From: Pseudomonadota bacterium
GTDB taxonomy: Bacteria > Pseudomonadota > Gammaproteobacteria > Acidiferrobacterales > Sulfurifustaceae
Assembly: GCA_020354085.1 (NCBI GenBank)
Contig: CP070641.1
Coordinates: 481,126-487,732 of the forward strand
Direction: 5' to 3'
Length of the DNA stretch: 6,607 nucleotides
In this document: positions 4,474-6,607 of the stretch, piece by piece
How positions within the stretch are numbered: the first letter of the stretch is position 1
Layout of the letters: every line of letters starts with the position of its first letter
The notes under the pieces: model-generated
The model's input: only the letters and a program-made list of their open reading frames with translations
Database searches by the model: none
What the model was told of the DNA's origin: nothing
Made by a program: the position numbers and the translations under genes

Positions 4474-5826
4474 CTAGGCCGCCTGGCCGGCGACCCGCCG
4501 CACCACGTCGGCCAGCTGATGAGCCAGGCGCTCAATTTGCTGTGCGTCACGCCCCTCGATCATGACGCGTACCACAGGCTCGGTACCCGAGGGACGCAAC
4601 ACGACGCGCCCCGCTTGACCCAGCTCGCGCTCGACCTCACTCACTGCTTGGCGCACCATCGCCGAGCCGTTGACGTCTACGCGCTGTGACATGCGCACGT
4701 TGATCATGGTCTGCGGAAAGATCGTAAGCCCGGACTTGAGCTCGGCCAAGCTCTTGCCCGATTGCACGACGGCCGCCAACACCTCGAGTACCGCAATGAT
4801 GCCGTCACCGGTCGTGCTCTTGTCGAGAAAGATCAAATGTCCGGAGGTCTCGCCGCCGACCTCCCAGCCTTCCTGTTGCAGCATACTCAGGACATAGCGA
4901 TCGCCAACGGAGGCGCGCTTAAACGGTATCTTGCGCGCACTCAGCGCTTGCTCTAATCCGAGGTTGGTCATGAGCGTCCCGGCCACACCGCCGTGCAGGC
5001 GTCCGGCCGCGTGCCGCGCCAACGCGGCAATGTAGAGCAACATATCGCCGTCCAAAACCTGACCGAAGCTGTCGACCATAATGCAACGATCGCCGTCGCC
5101 ATCGAGCGCGATGCCCAGATCGGCATTTTTTTCGACCACACTCTTCTGCAGGTGCTTGGGATGGGTCGAGCCACATTCCCGATTGATGTTGAACCCGTCC
5201 GGATCGTTGGCAATAGCCGTCACAATGGCGCCGAGCTCACTGAACACCGCGGGCGCGACATGATAGGCGGCGCCGTTGGCACAATCGACCACGATACGCA
5301 GGCCCTCCAAATTGAGGCGGTGCGGAAACGTGCTCTTGCAGAATTCGATGTAGCGGCCGGCGGCGTCGTCGTAACGTTTGGCCTTACCCAGTTCCGCCGG
5401 CGGCACGGTACGCAACGGTTCAGCCATTGCTTCTTCGATCGCGAGCTCGGTCGCATCCGGCAGCTTCATCCCGTCGGGCCCGAAGAACTTAATGCCGTTG
5501 TCCTCGTACGGATTGTGCGAAGCGCTGATGACCACACCAGCGCGCGCCCGGGCAGTGCGCGTGAGATAGGCGATGCCGGGGGTGGGCATCGGCCCCAGCA
5601 GACGGATATCAACGCCCGCGGCGGACAGCCCCGCTTCCAGCGCCGACTCCAGCAGGTAACCGGAAACGCGCGTGTCCTTGCCGATAAGCACCTTGGCGTG
5701 ATCGCCGCCACGCTTGCCCAGCACTCGCCCGGCCGCCCAACCGAGCTTGAGCATCGTCTCGGGCGTGATCGGCTCATCGCCCATTTTGCCGCGCACGCCA
5801 TCGGTACCGAAAAATCGCTTGGCCAT
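4474..5826 (-). CDS. glmM: Phosphoglucosamine mutase
   Basis: GlmM (450 residues, normal length) converts glucosamine 6-phosphate to glucosamine 1-phosphate, a step toward UDP-GlcNAc for peptidoglycan and LPS, in the cytoplasm. Four regions mark the family. The N-terminus is RFFGTDGVRG (4-13). The phosphoserine loop ISASHNPYEDNGIKFFG (100-116) carries catalytic Ser103. The Mg-binding loop is DGDGDR (Asp242, Asp244, Asp246). The sugar-binding motif is GGETSGH (324-330), and the C-terminal phosphate-binding loop is RPSGTEPVVRVM (411-422). The active serine must be phosphorylated to work, by family knowledge. The ATG at 5826-5824 is one base after folP's TGA and has GGGGAG 7 bases upstream. The frame stays open further upstream, but that extra stretch overlaps folP and is not GlmM-like. 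Confidence 0.98.
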   Translation of the reverse strand: MAKRFFGTDGVRGKMGDEPITPETMLKLGWAAGRVLGKRGGDHAKVLIGKDTRVSGYLLESALEAGLSAAGVDIRLLGPMPTPGIAYLTRTARARAGVVISASHNPYEDNGIKFFGPDGMKLPDATELAIEEAMAEPLRTVPPAELGKAKRYDDAAGRYIEFCKSTFPHRLNLEGLRIVVDCANGAAYHVAPAVFSELGAIVTAIANDPDGFNINRECGSTHPKHLQKSVVEKNADLGIALDGDGDRCIMVDSFGQVLDGDMLLYIAALARHAAGRLHGGVAGTLMTNLGLEQALSARKIPFKRASVGDRYVLSMLQQEGWEVGGETSGHLIFLDKSTTGDGIIAVLEVLAAVVQSGKSLAELKSGLTIFPQTMINVRMSQRVDVNGSAMVRQAVSEVERELGQAGRVVLRPSGTEPVVRVMIEGRDAQQIERLAHQLADVVRRVAGQAA

Positions 5827-5827
5827 C

Positions 5828-6607
5828 TCAACTCTCCCCGGCGGCGCCGACCGCCTCATACATACGTATAGCATCGCGCGTCGCACGCACATCGTGCACG
5901 CGCACGATGCGTGCGCCATTCTGCACGGCGGCGAGGGCCAGGGCCAGGCTCGCATAGAGCCGTTCCCCGACCGGCAGGCCGAGTACTTTTTCGATCATCG
6001 ATTTGCGCGACAGCCCAACCAATACTGGCGCGCCGAGCTGTCGCAAACTGTCCATATGACGCAACAGTTCCATGTTGTGCGCGAGCGTCTTGCCGAAGCC
6101 AAAGCCCGGATCGATCACGATCTGGTCCATCGAGATGCCGGCTGCGACACAAGCATCGATGCGTTCTCGTAGAAAGCGGCTCACGTCGTGCACCACATCA
6201 GCGTAGCGCGGATCGGCTTGCATGGTGCGCGGCTTGCCCTGCATGTGCATAAGGCAAACTGGCACCTTAAGCGACGCCGCAGCGCTTATTGCTCCCTCGG
6301 CACGCAACGCATATACGTCATTGATGAATCCGGCACCGGCCGCAACCGCCATCCTCATCACTTCTGGCTTGCTGGTGTCGATCGAAATCGGAACTGCGAT
6401 TCCCTGCGCCAGCACTTCGATGACTGGAATGACGCGATCGAGCTCCTCTTGTGTCGACACCGGCTGTGCACCGGGCCGCGTCGACTCCCCGCCCACGTCG
6501 ATAATGTCTGCGCCCTCCTCAACCATGCGCACAGCCTGCGCGAGGGCCTGATCGCGCGACAGAAACAATCCCCCATCCGAGAACGAATCGGGGGTGACGT
6601 TGAGGAT
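5828..6607 (-). CDS. folP: Dihydropteroate synthase, 5' end off the window
   Basis: FolP joins p-aminobenzoate to the pterin pyrophosphate to make dihydropteroate in folate synthesis; it is the sulfonamide target. The 259 visible residues lack only the first part, perhaps 15-20 residues by comparison with E. coli (282). The coding frame runs unbroken to base 6607. Numbered from the window edge, both family signatures are present: ILNVTPDSFSDGG (1-13) and GADIIDVGGESTRPGA (32-47). They are followed by SIDTSKPEVM (75-84), FINDVYAL (94-101), DPGFGFGKT (166-174), the pABA-side VGLSRKSMI (197-205) and RVHDV (236-240). No active-site motif looks damaged. It ends in TGA at 5830-5828, one base before glmM. 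ftsH often precedes folP in Proteobacteria, so it may lie just outside the window. Confidence 0.97.
   Translation of the reverse strand: MLNVTPDSFSDGGLFLSRDQALAQAVRMVEEGADIIDVGGESTRPGAQPVSTQEELDRVIPVIEVLAQGIAVPISIDTSKPEVMRMAVAAGAGFINDVYALRAEGAISAAASLKVPVCLMHMQGKPRTMQADPRYADVVHDVSRFLRERIDACVAAGISMDQIVIDPGFGFGKTLAHNMELLRHMDSLRQLGAPVLVGLSRKSMIEKVLGLPVGERLYASLALALAAVQNGARIVRVHDVRATRDAIRMYEAVGAAGES
5834..5839 (-). promoter_or_regulatory. Ribosome binding site for glmM, inside the end of folP
   Basis: GGGGAG lies 7 bases before the glmM ATG, within the last codons of folP. With the one-base spacing between folP's stop and glmM's start, this suggests that glmM translation follows folP termination. 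It also rules out the longer in-frame extension of glmM. Confidence 0.75.
5883..5914. repeat. Long inverted repeat inside the end of folP
   Basis: GCACGCACATCGTG (5883-5896) and CACGATGCGTGC (5903-5914) can form a 12-pair stem with a 2-base bulge and a 6-base loop. It lies in the codons for the conserved ARIVRVHDVRA segment, about 55-85 bases before folP's stop. The alternating GTGC/GCAC pattern may simply reflect the Val/Arg/His codons. If it forms in the mRNA it would sit just ahead of the folP-glmM junction. Confidence 0.4.

Noticed and set aside
4993..5871. A 292-codon plus-strand open frame opposite glmM
   Set aside because: It lies wholly antisense to a clear glmM and the end of folP, in GC-rich DNA where long antisense frames are common. 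It has no recognisable domain, and the translation is rich in Arg/His/Gln as expected of a mirror frame.
1..6607. Mobile element, CRISPR array, toxin-antitoxin or defence system
   Set aside because: No transposase, integrase, direct-repeat array, terminal repeats or defence-type domain was seen. The tRNA gene is not followed by a visible duplicate of its 3' end that would mark an integration site.

Overview
The window is a bacterial chromosomal housekeeping region in which every recognisable gene lies on the minus strand, so it reads right to left as folP (5' end off the window) - glmM - a DUF2846/beta-barrel envelope gene - tpiA - secG - tRNA-Leu(GAG) - nuoA - nuoB - nuoC - nuoD (3' end off the window). 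The moderately high GC, the order glmM-tpiA-secG-tRNA-Leu-nuo, and separate rather than fused nuoC and nuoD point to a proteobacterium, most likely a non-enteric gammaproteobacterium (a betaproteobacterium is possible). This assignment is inference from gene order and protein character, not from a database search.

Right part (4474-6607): folP (dihydropteroate synthase) and glmM (phosphoglucosamine mutase) are separated by one base, and glmM's ribosome binding site lies inside the end of folP. They supply folate and the UDP-GlcNAc precursor for peptidoglycan and LPS. Next, 54 bases downstream, is a 348-residue exported protein joining an N-terminal DUF2846-type domain to a C-terminal predicted eight-stranded outer-membrane barrel. 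It is the only non-standard gene here.

Middle (2057-3372): tpiA (triosephosphate isomerase) has its own candidate sigma70-type promoter overlapped by two adjacent dyad sequences. secG (SecYEG translocon subunit) follows after 15 bases. A 97-base spacer with two mutually exclusive GC-rich hairpins leads to tRNA-Leu(GAG), a complete gene with encoded CCA.

Left part (1-1971): a 220-base spacer carries the best promoter in the window, a perfect TTGACA -35 with an 18-base spacer and a TAGACT -10. It should drive nuoABCD..., the start of the respiratory complex I operon. nuoA/nuoB overlap by 10 bases and nuoC/nuoD by 8 bases, both with GTG starts, which suggests translational coupling.

There is no mobile element, CRISPR array, phage gene or recognisable defence system. 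The most unusual content is the DUF2846-barrel fusion in a normally conserved gene string and the dyads in front of tpiA.
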